NCBI GenBank assembly: GCA_947175455.1
Contig: CAMWMW010000024.1
Location: forward strand, 1-10,201
Source of the DNA: an uncultured Porphyromonadaceae bacterium
GTDB lineage: Bacteria > Bacteroidota > Bacteroidia > Bacteroidales > Muribaculaceae
Length of the DNA: 10,201 nt
Direction of reading: 5' to 3'
In this document: positions 1 through 7,752 of the stretch, in pieces
How the letters are laid out: each line of letters begins with the position of its first letter
Position numbering within the stretch: position 1 is the first letter of the stretch
Made by a program: the position numbers and the translations under genes
Notes under the pieces: generated by a model
Database searches by the model: none
Told to the model about the DNA's origin: nothing
The model's input: the letters and a program-made list of their open reading frames with translations, nothing else

Positions 1-571
1 ACTCCATGGCTTTCTTGAAGCCCTCGCTTTCGCCGTAGTTGTTGAAATTGCCGAGAAGCTCCATGCCGTTCGCAAACTGATTCACCTGGAAATTGATGAG
101 CTGCTGGTTGGTGTCGCCGTTGTTGTGCACACCGTCGCAGTTCTCTACCCACGCCTTGATGTTGGCTACGGCGCGTGCCGCCGCCGTGCCGTCATCCTTG
201 AGCGCCCAGCGGAGTGCGAGCTGGTAGATTGTGGCGCAGTCGCGTCCGAAAGTAGTGGCGTTGTTCGGGCAATCGGGATTGCCGTTTGTTCGGGAAATAA
301 GCTTTGTGGGTGTCGCAGCCCTGTTCACGTCGGAATAAGGGTTGCTCTCGAATTTGGTCCAGGCATCGGTCCAGGGCGACTCGGTCAGATGCTGACGCAC
401 ATAATCGATGTCTTCCTGTGAATGCATCATGGCGGGATGCTGGATGGTATAGACCTGGGGCTTTGCCACATCTTCCCAAGAGTCCATGTCGTTCACTCCG
501 TCTTTGATCTCGGAGCAGGACGCCATTGTCATGGCGCCTGCCGCGAGAAGCATATATTTGAATGCTTTCAT
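1..571 (-). CDS. Alginate-lyase-family (PF05426-like) lipoprotein, 3' end cut by the window edge
   Basis: This frame is open from an ATG at 571 to the left edge, giving 190 residues of a longer enzyme. Residues 1-19 form a lipoprotein signal peptide ending in MASC, with the lipidated Cys at 19 followed by SEIKD, so it is probably anchored in the outer membrane. From about residue 45 the sequence follows the N-terminal pattern of the alginate lyase superfamily: an HPAMMHSQEDIDYVRQHL stretch, then PW-aW, then FGRDCATIYQLALRWALKD at about 108-126, and an NFQVNQFANGMELL helix near 160. These proteins are helical-toroid polysaccharide lyases that cleave uronate-containing glycans by beta-elimination. 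The usual catalytic residues would lie beyond the visible part, so activity and CAZy family (PL5, PL38 or other) cannot be decided. It starts 20 nt after the Ig-domain gene and is probably its operon partner. No Shine-Dalgarno is seen; the leader is AT-rich, as is normal in this phylum. Confidence 0.8.
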   Translation of the reverse strand, partial: MKAFKYMLLAAGAMTMASCSEIKDGVNDMDSWEDVAKPQVYTIQHPAMMHSQEDIDYVRQHLTESPWTDAWTKFESNPYSDVNRAATPTKLISRTNGNPDCPNNATTFGRDCATIYQLALRWALKDDGTAAARAVANIKAWVENCDGVHNNGDTNQQLINFQVNQFANGMELLGNFNNYGESEGFKKAME

Positions 572-591
572 TGCAAAAATTTGTTACTGTG

Positions 592-1986
592 TTATTTGTT
601 GTTTGAAATTTCCTGCTCTGCAAATTTCACGGCATCCTCTTTGCTCTTGAACGAGCGGATCCAGAAGACATCGTACCATGCAGCTGCGGGATCCACATTG
701 CCGTTGGGGATATCGGCAACCTTCACCTGGAAGAGATTGAAGCCGTGGTATCCTTCCCATTTTCCGACCGCAGCCTCCCAGACGATGAGACGGTTGCCGT
801 CGCTGAGGTCTGTTCCCGCCTTGTCGTGTGCGGAAGCATCGCGCACATCCCAGGTGTTGTCACCACCCTTCTGGAGATTGGTCTTTATAGCGTATACCGG
901 ATAATCGCTGTGCCACCAGCCGAAGAGATTGTTGGCATTGCAGTCTATCTTGATATCACGTCTCCATTTGCCGGTGCCGGCGTCGGGGAAGGATATTCTC
1001 CAGTATTCATCGCCACGGTCTTCAGGAGCAGCGTTGTTCGAGCATATCCAGCCGTTCCATTTGTTTTCCGGTCCCCAGTAGCAGAGTCCGGGAGTCACAG
1101 ACACCTCCACTGTGGCTGTCTCGCCGGTCGCACGGCAGGTTGCCACTACAGTTGTCGAGCCGAAACCTGTCGCGGTGACTTTGCCGCGCTCTACCACACA
1201 GACCTTGTCATCATTGGTCTCCCAGTCTACAGAACCGATTGTGGCGTTTGCCGGAACATATGTCACATCCACCGGAATCTCATAACCGGGGAGAGAAAGA
1301 CCTGTAAGGTTGGCGTTCACTATCACCTTTTCCACTGCGATATAAGGATCTATGTGCAGGCGGAAATCGGTTCCCACGTTTCCTTTGTCGTGTGTGATGC
1401 AGCGGATAACCACATCTCCCTTACCCACGCATGTGACTTTTCCGGTCTGGTCAACGATCGCCTTGCTCTCATCGCTCGACATCCATGTCACACGATCATA
1501 CGTATGGTCGGCGGGAAGCAATGTCGCTTTGAGCTGTATCACGTCTGTCTCATAGATCTTGCCGTCTTCTGAAACTTCTGTTGTATTGTCGATCTGAATC
1601 TCGGAAACCTTTATTACCTCGGGAATAACCTTTACTGTCACTGTTCCGGTAGCACCGAAACCGAGACGCTCCGGCACCGCGCTGATAACAGCCTCTCCAA
1701 GAGAGACGGCATGTATCGTTCCGTCCTGATCCACTGTTGCCACCTTCTCGTCAGACGATTTGAATATTATGGGAAGATCCTTTGCATCCTCCGGACCTAC
1801 CGTGTAGACAAGCGTGGAGTCCATTCCGACGGCAAGAGGAAGAATCTCGCTTACCTCAAATGTGATTTCGCTGGGCACCGTAGCTTCGGTATACCATGTG
1901 GTATACACCTTGTCGTCGTCGCATGAAGCCATCGCGAGCGCGAGAAGGGCGGCAGGAACGAAACCTTTCAGATATTTTGCTTTCAT
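592..1986 (-). CDS. Surface lipoprotein with three Big_2 Ig-like domains and a Trp-rich C-terminal domain; likely glycan-binding protein (SusE position)
   Basis: The product has 464 residues. Its lipoprotein signal ends in MASC with Cys22, followed by DDDK, an acidic run typical of the Bacteroidota lipoprotein export signal for surface display. Three bacterial Ig-like (Big_2) domains follow at about 38-121, 126-214 and 217-298. Each carries the repeated pattern of an SSDE or TNDD turn, a V-D/E-x-G strand and a G-x-x-x-V strand (for example KVATVDQDGTIHAV). The C-terminal part, about 301-460, is unlike the Ig domains and holds 12 Trp residues (304, 310, 313, 329, 341, 357, 358, 379, 403, 410, 437, 442); it resembles DUF4979-type domains from memory only. 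In PULs the gene after susD usually encodes a surface glycan-binding protein. I infer that the Ig domains act as a spacer and the aromatic domain binds the glycan. The ATG at 1986 is chosen because it gives the signal peptide directly. It lies 36 nt after susD. Confidence 0.8.
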   Translation of the reverse strand: MKAKYLKGFVPAALLALAMASCDDDKVYTTWYTEATVPSEITFEVSEILPLAVGMDSTLVYTVGPEDAKDLPIIFKSSDEKVATVDQDGTIHAVSLGEAVISAVPERLGFGATGTVTVKVIPEVIKVSEIQIDNTTEVSEDGKIYETDVIQLKATLLPADHTYDRVTWMSSDESKAIVDQTGKVTCVGKGDVVIRCITHDKGNVGTDFRLHIDPYIAVEKVIVNANLTGLSLPGYEIPVDVTYVPANATIGSVDWETNDDKVCVVERGKVTATGFGSTTVVATCRATGETATVEVSVTPGLCYWGPENKWNGWICSNNAAPEDRGDEYWRISFPDAGTGKWRRDIKIDCNANNLFGWWHSDYPVYAIKTNLQKGGDNTWDVRDASAHDKAGTDLSDGNRLIVWEAAVGKWEGYHGFNLFQVKVADIPNGNVDPAAAWYDVFWIRSFKSKEDAVKFAEQEISNNK

Positions 1987-2022
1987 TTTTAATCTTGCTT
2001 TAAATAATTGGAAAAACTTGTT

Positions 2023-3720
2023 TTAGCTTGCCCATCCGGGGTTCTGCTTAAGATTTTTGTTAAGCTGAAGCTGGTCTACCGGAAGCGGGAAGAGATAGTT
2101 TTTCTCGCTCCACTGGCGGCCGCTCTCCCATATCACACGACCTTCGCGGTCCACACGTGCTGCCGGGAAGTTTCTGCGACCGAACTCGGTGCCGGTGACG
2201 TGAACACCCACAAAATCCTGCGGCATCTCGACCTCGGCGGTTTTCCAGCGGCGGAGGTCATCGAGACGGAATCCCTCGCCATAGAACTCCACGCTGCGCT
2301 CGCGGCGTATCTCGGTGCGCATGCTGAGTCCGTTGTTGTTCACAAGAGCGTTCGAGAGGTTGGGCATATTCGGATTGACGCGCTTGCGCACAAGATTAAG
2401 GGATATGTTCAGATCCTCATCAGAGATATAGTTGTCACGCTCATAGACTGCCTCGGCATAAGCGAGAAGCACTTCGGCATAACGTATAAGAGGAAGGTCA
2501 TATGTCTCTTTGCCGGTCTGGACCATGCGCTCGCATGCCCATTTCTGACCGAAATAACCGGTGCCGCTGCCGGGAGCGTAATTTGTGACATATTTTCGGT
2601 TCTCGTCTTCGTCGGTGAAGTCGCGTCCGCCGTTGGGATCGTCACCTTTCCAGAATGACTGACCGGGACGCATAAGGGTGTTGCTCATGCGGTTGTCGCG
2701 GTTCTGCCACTCGGAATCCATGGTGTCGTAACCCTTGAAGAGTGGGGAAACCTCGATGGGAAGTCCGTCGGAACAGAGATAGAGGTCGGGCACTTTATGC
2801 GAGACGAGCTGTGCGTTGCCGAGACATTCTGTGGTGATGTTGAATCCGATTGTCACATCGCTGTTGTATCGGCGGCTCCAGATATATTCGGTGTTGCCGC
2901 TCTTCGTGATTCCCGCGGGGTTGCTCTTCACATCCTCAAGAATAAAGAGATACTTGTAAGCTTCCGTTCCGAGTTCCGCAGGCTTGAAGATGGAGAACTG
3001 CTTGGAATCAATCACACTCTTCGCTGCCTTTGCCGCCTGGTCAAGCAATGCTGTCGCACGCTCTGTGTTGCCGCGGAATTTCTGCCATGTTCCCTCGAAA
3101 AGCGCCACACGCGCCTTGAAAGCCATTGCCGTCTCTGTGCCTACATATCCTGCCTCTACCGAGCTTACGGAAGGAAGAAGCTCCGCAGCCTTGTCAAGGT
3201 CTGAAAGAATAAGGTCGGCGACTTCCGAGCGGTCATTGCGTGCCGCATAAAGCTCGGGGCTTGTCACATCGAGAGTGTTTGTCACTATGATGGCGTCGCC
3301 GAAAAGGCGGAGCAACGTGTAGTAGCTGTATGCGCGGAAGAAATATGCCTCGCCGAGCGGTTTGGCGATATCGTTCTGATTGCCGAAACCTGCCGCTTTC
3401 TCTATGAGAATGTTACAGCGGCGGATTCTGTCATAGCTTCCGGTGTAGTTGCCATCCGAGTTGGGCACAGTGTTCGTACCGTTTGAAATGACATTCATGG
3501 AACCCTTGTCGACTATGAAGTCACTGTTCTTCTCGCCATGTTTTGCAACTGACTCCATGTTGGGGGTCCAGCTGTAGAACAGATTGGCGAACGATTGGAA
3601 ATCTTTGGCAGACTGCCAGAGATTGGGGTCTGCCATCTGAGCCTGGGGATCCAGGTCAAGACAGGAGGTGCACACCAATGCAAGAGCCGCAGCCGAGATT
3701 GTCTTTAATATCTTGTTCAT
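2023..3720 (-). CDS. susD-like: SusD/RagB-family outer-membrane glycan-binding lipoprotein
   Basis: The product has 565 residues, a normal length for SusD. The signal peptide ends in VCTSC with Cys20, followed by LDLDPQ, the common mature start of this family. The N-terminal helical (TPR-like) region shows SYDRIRRCNILIEKA at about 95-109 and GEAYFFRAYSYYTLLRLFGD at about 123-142. The C-terminal SusD signature includes LIRYAEVLLAYAEA at 411-424, LVRKRVNP near 443-450, RRERSVEFYGEGFRLDDLRRW at 472-492 and YLFPLPVDQLQLNKNLKQNPGW close to the end. SusD proteins cap the SusC barrel from outside the cell and bind the incoming oligosaccharide. The gene starts 18 nt after the end of the SusC gene, the usual tight pairing. 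The ligand cannot be read from the sequence. I see no frameshift or truncation. Confidence 0.97.
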   Translation of the reverse strand: MNKILKTISAAALALVCTSCLDLDPQAQMADPNLWQSAKDFQSFANLFYSWTPNMESVAKHGEKNSDFIVDKGSMNVISNGTNTVPNSDGNYTGSYDRIRRCNILIEKAAGFGNQNDIAKPLGEAYFFRAYSYYTLLRLFGDAIIVTNTLDVTSPELYAARNDRSEVADLILSDLDKAAELLPSVSSVEAGYVGTETAMAFKARVALFEGTWQKFRGNTERATALLDQAAKAAKSVIDSKQFSIFKPAELGTEAYKYLFILEDVKSNPAGITKSGNTEYIWSRRYNSDVTIGFNITTECLGNAQLVSHKVPDLYLCSDGLPIEVSPLFKGYDTMDSEWQNRDNRMSNTLMRPGQSFWKGDDPNGGRDFTDEDENRKYVTNYAPGSGTGYFGQKWACERMVQTGKETYDLPLIRYAEVLLAYAEAVYERDNYISDEDLNISLNLVRKRVNPNMPNLSNALVNNNGLSMRTEIRRERSVEFYGEGFRLDDLRRWKTAEVEMPQDFVGVHVTGTEFGRRNFPAARVDREGRVIWESGRQWSEKNYLFPLPVDQLQLNKNLKQNPGWAS

Positions 3721-3738
3721 TGTTTTGTCTGTTTGAGA

Positions 3739-6700
3739 TTAGAATGAGAGATGGACACCGAATGTCACGTTGCGGACAAATGGATAGCGGTTGGAGTTGG
3801 TCACGTTGCGCGATGCCTCCGGATCCCATCCGTCTTTGATTTTCGTAGCCTCCCAGAGGTCGGTGCCGGTCACATAGAAACGCACCTGCGAAAGCACTTT
3901 CTGCCTTGCGAGAAGTTCCGAGGGGAGTGAATATCCGAGTGTGATATTCTTCAGACGAAGATAGCTGCCGTCTTCAACCGACCAGGAAGAGCACTGGTAG
4001 TTGTACTGGTTGATATCATTCTCATGAGTGAGCGGAGTGTAATAACCGTTGGGGTTGGACTCGCTCCATACGTTGCCGATGAAGTGGTCGGAGAAGTTCT
4101 GAAACCATGTGCGGGTCGGGATTCTCCATCCGTCGGCTTGACCGTTCTGCTCACGCCATACAGTGCGGCGACCTGCACCCTGGAACACGACATCAAGGTC
4201 GAATCCTTTCCAGTTTACACCGAAGTTGAACGAATACTGGATCTTGGGATCGTCCGTACCAAGATATACAAGGTCTTGTGTGTCAAGCTTGCCGTCTTTG
4301 TTGACATCCTCATACATGTTTGATCCCACGCGGATTTTCGAGATGTTGCCCATTGTCGTTGTGGCGGCATAACGGTCCTGATATTTCTTAAGCATCTCGT
4401 CGTTCTCGATCTTGCCGCAATAGCGGAGACCCCACACGGAATTCAGTGGATAACCCTCCTGGTCGGAGCGCACGCCAGAGCCGATCGCGCCGGAGCCGCC
4501 GTTGTCGAGAAGCTTGTTGTCGGCATAAGTGAATGTTCCGCCGATGTGGTACTGCACGTTTCCGATGCGGTCGTTCCAAGTGGCATTGGCATCATAACCC
4601 CATGCCTTGAACTTACCCTTGTTTCCTGTCGGGGCACGGTCGCCGAGCACTCCGGGATAGATAACGTCGATAAGCATGTTGTTGACTTTCTTCCAGTAAG
4701 CCTCAACTGTTCCGGAAAGACGACCGTTGAGGAATCCGAAATCGAGTGCGACGTTATAGTTGTGAACACGCTCCCAGGTGCGGTCAACGCTTACAAGACG
4801 GCCGTTGGTATCGATCCACGAGATCTTGCCGTTGCCGATGATGATGTTCTGGTTTGGTCTGAAGTTGTAGAGACCGACTCCGGAATATGTGTCGATACCG
4901 CTCTGGTTACCTACGTTACCGTAAGAGGCACGAAGCTTGAGTTCGCTGAGCCACTCGCGAGTGCCTTCCATGAACGACTCTTCGGCAAGTCGCCATCCTG
5001 CCGACACTCCCCAGAAGAACGCCCAGCGGTTTTCCGGCTGGAATTTGGAGCTTCCGTCATAACGTGCCTGAGCCTCGAAGAGATATTTTGAGCGGAAATC
5101 ATAATTGAGACGGCCGTAATATGAAAGGAGAGCCTCCTGCCATTTGTTTGCCGTGATATTATGGATTCCCTGACCGTTGACAATCGAGAGAGAGGGGATG
5201 ATATCCTCCGTTGTATTGGTGTTTGACTCATAGTCGGTATATGAATACTGCACACCGAGCATCGCCTTGAAATTGTGATCCTGCGCGAATGTCTTCATAT
5301 AGTCGAGATATGCCTGGACAGTGAAAAGCTCGCGCTTGTCCCACCATTTCTCGTAAGATGTCTTGTCTTCGGTAGGAGATGTGAACCACACCTTGGTGCC
5401 GGCATAGTTGTAGTAATCAACTGCAAGACTTTTCTTGTCGCGGGTATTGCCGCGATAGTTGTAACCGAATGTGGCGTTGAGGCTGAGACCGTTGATGATG
5501 TCATACTTGAAAGCCTCGCTTACATTGACAGAGACAGCCTTGTATCTGTTGTCACCGCCGAGTTCCGCCTCCCAGTTCGGGGCTTTCCAGTTGTTTCCCC
5601 ATCCGTAGGGCTTGCCGTCGATTGTTGACGACGGGAAACCGGGCTGCGCCACACTGGATGTAAGACAGCCGCCGATACGTGTCGGAGCCACCTGATCCTG
5701 ACGGTTAAGCGCTATTGATGATGTGAGCTGGAATTTCTCGTGGAACTTGAATGTATTGTTGAGACGGAGGTTGAAACGGTTGTTGCTGTTGTTACCCCAC
5801 TTCAGGTTGGAGTCGTCATACATATACGCTGCCGACACACGATATGTCGCTTTGTCGTTGCCTCCCGACACCGCGAGGTCATGGCTCGTAGACCATGAAT
5901 TTCCCCAGAGTATGTCGTTCCAGTCTGTGTCAAAGAATGTGAGGTCGGCGGTGTCACCGAACATGTTGATGGGATTCTTCACATGGTCGAAATCGAAATA
6001 CTGGTCTTTGTATTCGATCATCATCTGACACCATCTGATACGCTCGAATGTATCGTCATATCCATCGTTGCGATATGCCTCGATCTGCGCGTTCGCCCAG
6101 TCTACGAGACTTGCGCCGCTCGGCTGGTTGCCGATGAATTTGCCGGTGAAAGAACCGTTGTAGTCCACACGCACGCGTTCGGACGAACCTTTCTTGGTCG
6201 TGATGAGCACGACGCCGCCTGCCGCTTTCGAACCGTAAATGGACGCTGCTGCATCCTTAAGGATATTCATTGACTCGATATCCGACGGGTTGATCTGGTT
6301 GAGGGCACCGACACCTTCATACTCCACACCGTCAATAATCACGAGAGGATCACCGCCGTTCTTCGATACGGAACCGCGGATCTTCATGTTCCACCCCTCC
6401 TCACCGGGTGCGGAGTTCGAACGGGTGACGATCACACCCGGAACCTGACCCTGCATTGCCTGCACGGGGCTTGAGAGGGTTCCTTTGTCTTCGAGCTGCT
6501 GGCTGCCGACTACGGTCACCGCGCCGGTCATGGTCGCTTTCTTCTGCGTACCGTAACCCACGACAACCACTTCGTCGAGAAGCGCGCTGTCTTCATCCAG
6601 CATGATTTTCATAGATCCGGACTCAGCCTTCACTTCTTTGGACCGGTAGCCGACATAGCTTATCACCAGCGTGCTTCCTACAGGAACATTGATGGAGAAT

Positions 6701-6933
6701 CTTCCGTCAATATCGGTAGAGGCACCGACACTTCCCCCTTTGAGCATCACGGTCGCGCCTATCAGAGGTTCCCCGTTGTTGTCTACGATTTCACCGGTTA
6801 TCACTGCCGCCTGCTTCTGGGCTGCCGGAAGCGAATAACCGGGAACCGGAAACGCAACAACCGAGGCAGCAACCATCGCCCCTCCGAGGAGAAGGCGACA
6901 CCTGCCAAACGAATTATTACTTCTTTTTCGCAT
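3739..6933 (-). CDS. susC-like: SusC/RagA-type TonB-linked outer-membrane transporter, without an STN domain
   Basis: The product has 1064 residues, typical for the family. A basic N-terminus and hydrophobic stretch form the signal peptide, with cleavage probably near residue 36-40. A CarboxypepD_reg-like beta-sandwich follows at about 44-117, with its VTGxVVDxxGEPLIGATV-type start (here ITGEIVDNNGEPLIGATV). The SusC TonB-box region DEVVVVGYGTQ is at 120-130. The plug domain, about 131-250, carries PLVIIDGVEYEG and IESMNILKDAAASIYG, and the rest is the 22-strand barrel. A DVNKDGKLDTQD acidic loop common in SusC proteins is present late in the barrel. The protein ends in VHLSF, and a terminal Phe is the usual outer-membrane insertion signal. 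It imports oligosaccharides with energy from TonB-ExbBD, together with the SusD encoded next. There is no STN domain between signal peptide and the beta-sandwich, so it lacks the standard part that contacts an anti-sigma factor. It starts 37 nt after the sigma-factor gene. Confidence 0.97.
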   Translation of the reverse strand: MRKRSNNSFGRCRLLLGGAMVAASVVAFPVPGYSLPAAQKQAAVITGEIVDNNGEPLIGATVMLKGGSVGASTDIDGRFSINVPVGSTLVISYVGYRSKEVKAESGSMKIMLDEDSALLDEVVVVGYGTQKKATMTGAVTVVGSQQLEDKGTLSSPVQAMQGQVPGVIVTRSNSAPGEEGWNMKIRGSVSKNGGDPLVIIDGVEYEGVGALNQINPSDIESMNILKDAAASIYGSKAAGGVVLITTKKGSSERVRVDYNGSFTGKFIGNQPSGASLVDWANAQIEAYRNDGYDDTFERIRWCQMMIEYKDQYFDFDHVKNPINMFGDTADLTFFDTDWNDILWGNSWSTSHDLAVSGGNDKATYRVSAAYMYDDSNLKWGNNSNNRFNLRLNNTFKFHEKFQLTSSIALNRQDQVAPTRIGGCLTSSVAQPGFPSSTIDGKPYGWGNNWKAPNWEAELGGDNRYKAVSVNVSEAFKYDIINGLSLNATFGYNYRGNTRDKKSLAVDYYNYAGTKVWFTSPTEDKTSYEKWWDKRELFTVQAYLDYMKTFAQDHNFKAMLGVQYSYTDYESNTNTTEDIIPSLSIVNGQGIHNITANKWQEALLSYYGRLNYDFRSKYLFEAQARYDGSSKFQPENRWAFFWGVSAGWRLAEESFMEGTREWLSELKLRASYGNVGNQSGIDTYSGVGLYNFRPNQNIIIGNGKISWIDTNGRLVSVDRTWERVHNYNVALDFGFLNGRLSGTVEAYWKKVNNMLIDVIYPGVLGDRAPTGNKGKFKAWGYDANATWNDRIGNVQYHIGGTFTYADNKLLDNGGSGAIGSGVRSDQEGYPLNSVWGLRYCGKIENDEMLKKYQDRYAATTTMGNISKIRVGSNMYEDVNKDGKLDTQDLVYLGTDDPKIQYSFNFGVNWKGFDLDVVFQGAGRRTVWREQNGQADGWRIPTRTWFQNFSDHFIGNVWSESNPNGYYTPLTHENDINQYNYQCSSWSVEDGSYLRLKNITLGYSLPSELLARQKVLSQVRFYVTGTDLWEATKIKDGWDPEASRNVTNSNRYPFVRNVTFGVHLSF

Positions 6934-6970
6934 GAAATAAGGTTAGTTATATAGGTTTATCATATGTTTG

Positions 6971-7486
6971 TCAGCTCACGGCGCGCAGATATTCGCGCAC
7001 ATCCCGTCTGCCCATGCGGAGATGGTTTTCCACAGTCCGGGTAGAGAGATTGAGTTCGAGCGATATGTCGGATACATCCATGTCCTCATATCGGCTTCTC
7101 ATATAGATTATACGCCTCTGGGGCGGAAGGCACTCAACCCGGCGCTGCTCAAGCTCAGTAATCTGACGAACATAAAATTCATTTTCGGGAGTGGAATCTC
7201 CTGCCTCATTCTCGACATCGCTCAGATCCGTCACACCCTGCCTTACATACAGACTGCGCAGATAGTCTTTCACCTGATTGGACGTTATTCTGTAAATAAA
7301 TGACAGGGCTGTCTCGGCATTGATATCCTTGCCGCAGGTCAGAGCCTTGAACCATACATCCTGCGCGAGATTCTCCGCGACACTGTAGTCGTTGACTCTG
7401 GCAGCGATGTAATTCAGAATCTTTTTCGAATTTGTTCGATAAAGACTGTCGATAAGTGAATGATTCGAATGATTGGAGTTTTCCAT
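6971..7486 (-). CDS. ECF-type RNA polymerase sigma-70 factor
   Basis: The product has 171 residues, the size of an extracytoplasmic-function sigma factor. The sigma-2 region spans about 13-83, with the AENLAQDVWFKALT core (36-50) and the IYRITSNQVKDYLRS helix (64-78) for -10 recognition. A linker rich in Asp and Glu covers 84-111. The sigma-4 region is at about 112-167, with CLPPQRRIIYMRSRYEDM followed by a helix-turn-helix, VSDISLELNLSTRTVENHL. It should direct core polymerase to a small set of promoters, most likely those of this PUL; that target is inferred from position. It is the first gene of the presumed operon with susC. No FecR-like anti-sigma gene is present on either side in the window. 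ATG at 7486 is the only suitable start, because an in-frame stop lies 21 nt upstream. Codons 5-10 are a 9-nt tandem duplication. Confidence 0.92.
   Translation of the reverse strand: MENSNHSNHSLIDSLYRTNSKKILNYIAARVNDYSVAENLAQDVWFKALTCGKDINAETALSFIYRITSNQVKDYLRSLYVRQGVTDLSDVENEAGDSTPENEFYVRQITELEQRRVECLPPQRRIIYMRSRYEDMDVSDISLELNLSTRTVENHLRMGRRDVREYLRAVS
7457..7474 (-). repeat. 9-nt tandem duplication in the sigma-factor start
   Basis: AATCATTCG is followed directly by AATCATTCA on the minus strand, encoding the doubled tripeptide Asn-His-Ser at residues 5-10. It keeps the frame and lies before the sigma-2 domain, so it is probably neutral. It could vary in copy number by slippage. Confidence 0.6.
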
Positions 7487-7554
7487 ATCGGCATCCGGTT
7501 TTGAGTATCAGTATAGATTTTAATTCTGTCATGGAAGCAGATAAACTTCCGATG

Positions 7555-7586
7555 CAAAATTATTCTCTAAAAACCGGGCTGACAAT
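7555..7586 (-). promoter_or_regulatory. Candidate Bacteroidota housekeeping promoter for the sigma factor-susCD operon
   Basis: On the minus strand, TAATTTTG at 7562-7555 matches the Bacteroidota -7 consensus TAnnTTTG exactly. ATTG at 7586-7583 lies 20 nt further upstream and matches the -33 element TTTG with one mismatch. Transcription would begin near 7549, giving a leader of roughly 60 nt before the sigma-factor ATG. Chance matches are possible in such AT-rich DNA. Confidence 0.45.
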
Positions 7587-7619
7587 ATTTTTAAACCTTA
7601 TTATATCTCGCTATATTTT

Positions 7620-7630
7620 ATTAGACTAAT
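7620..7630. promoter_or_regulatory. Short perfect palindrome, possible regulator site
   Basis: ATTAG-A-CTAAT is a perfect 5-bp inverted repeat around one central base, lying about 35 nt upstream of the candidate -33 element. That is a plausible activator position. It is short and in AT-rich sequence, and AraC-type proteins more often bind direct repeats, so the assignment is weak. Confidence 0.2.
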
Positions 7631-7752
7631 TTGTTTTATACTTACAGGTTATCAGATATTTAAGAAATTGAGATTTACAGTTTCACAATAATTTGAGACT
7701 CCTTGAAACAGCGCGGCAGCTACATTTCATCCGTTTTCCGTCACGGTTGCGG

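Larger units (their letters stand above)
7487..7752. other. AT-rich intergenic spacer between regulator and sigma-factor genes
   Basis: This 266-nt gap is far richer in A+T than the flanking genes and has no convincing coding frame. It is the only long gap in the window, so it is the natural place for the operon promoter and for any binding site of the adjacent AraC-type regulator. It holds a candidate Bacteroidota promoter at 7555-7586 and a short palindrome at 7620-7630. I see no strong GC-rich hairpin followed by a T-run after the regulator's stop codon, so read-through from the regulator into the operon is possible. Confidence 0.7.

Noticed and set aside
192..623. 143-codon minus-strand frame overlapping the lyase and the end of the Ig-domain gene
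   Set aside because: The overlapping frame starting at 571 has a lipobox and lyase-family motifs and is continuous to the edge. This one is Arg/His-rich with no family resemblance.
745..1572. Long open frame (275 codons) on the plus strand
   Set aside because: It lies fully antisense to the Ig-domain lipoprotein, whose domains, signal peptide and spacing are clear. The plus-strand product has no recognisable domain. It is a codon-bias shadow.
2008..2658. 216-codon plus-strand frame
   Set aside because: It is antisense to the conserved C-terminal signature region of SusD and has no recognisable domain of its own.
6934..6970. Separate promoter directly before susC
   Set aside because: The 37-nt gap contains no TAnnTTTG-like element and no room for a -33 box outside the sigma-factor gene.
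7680..7709. Inverted repeat GTTTCA / TGAAAC as a terminator of the regulator gene
   Set aside because: The stem is only 6 bp, A/T-heavy, with an 18-nt loop and no T-run directly after it on the minus strand.
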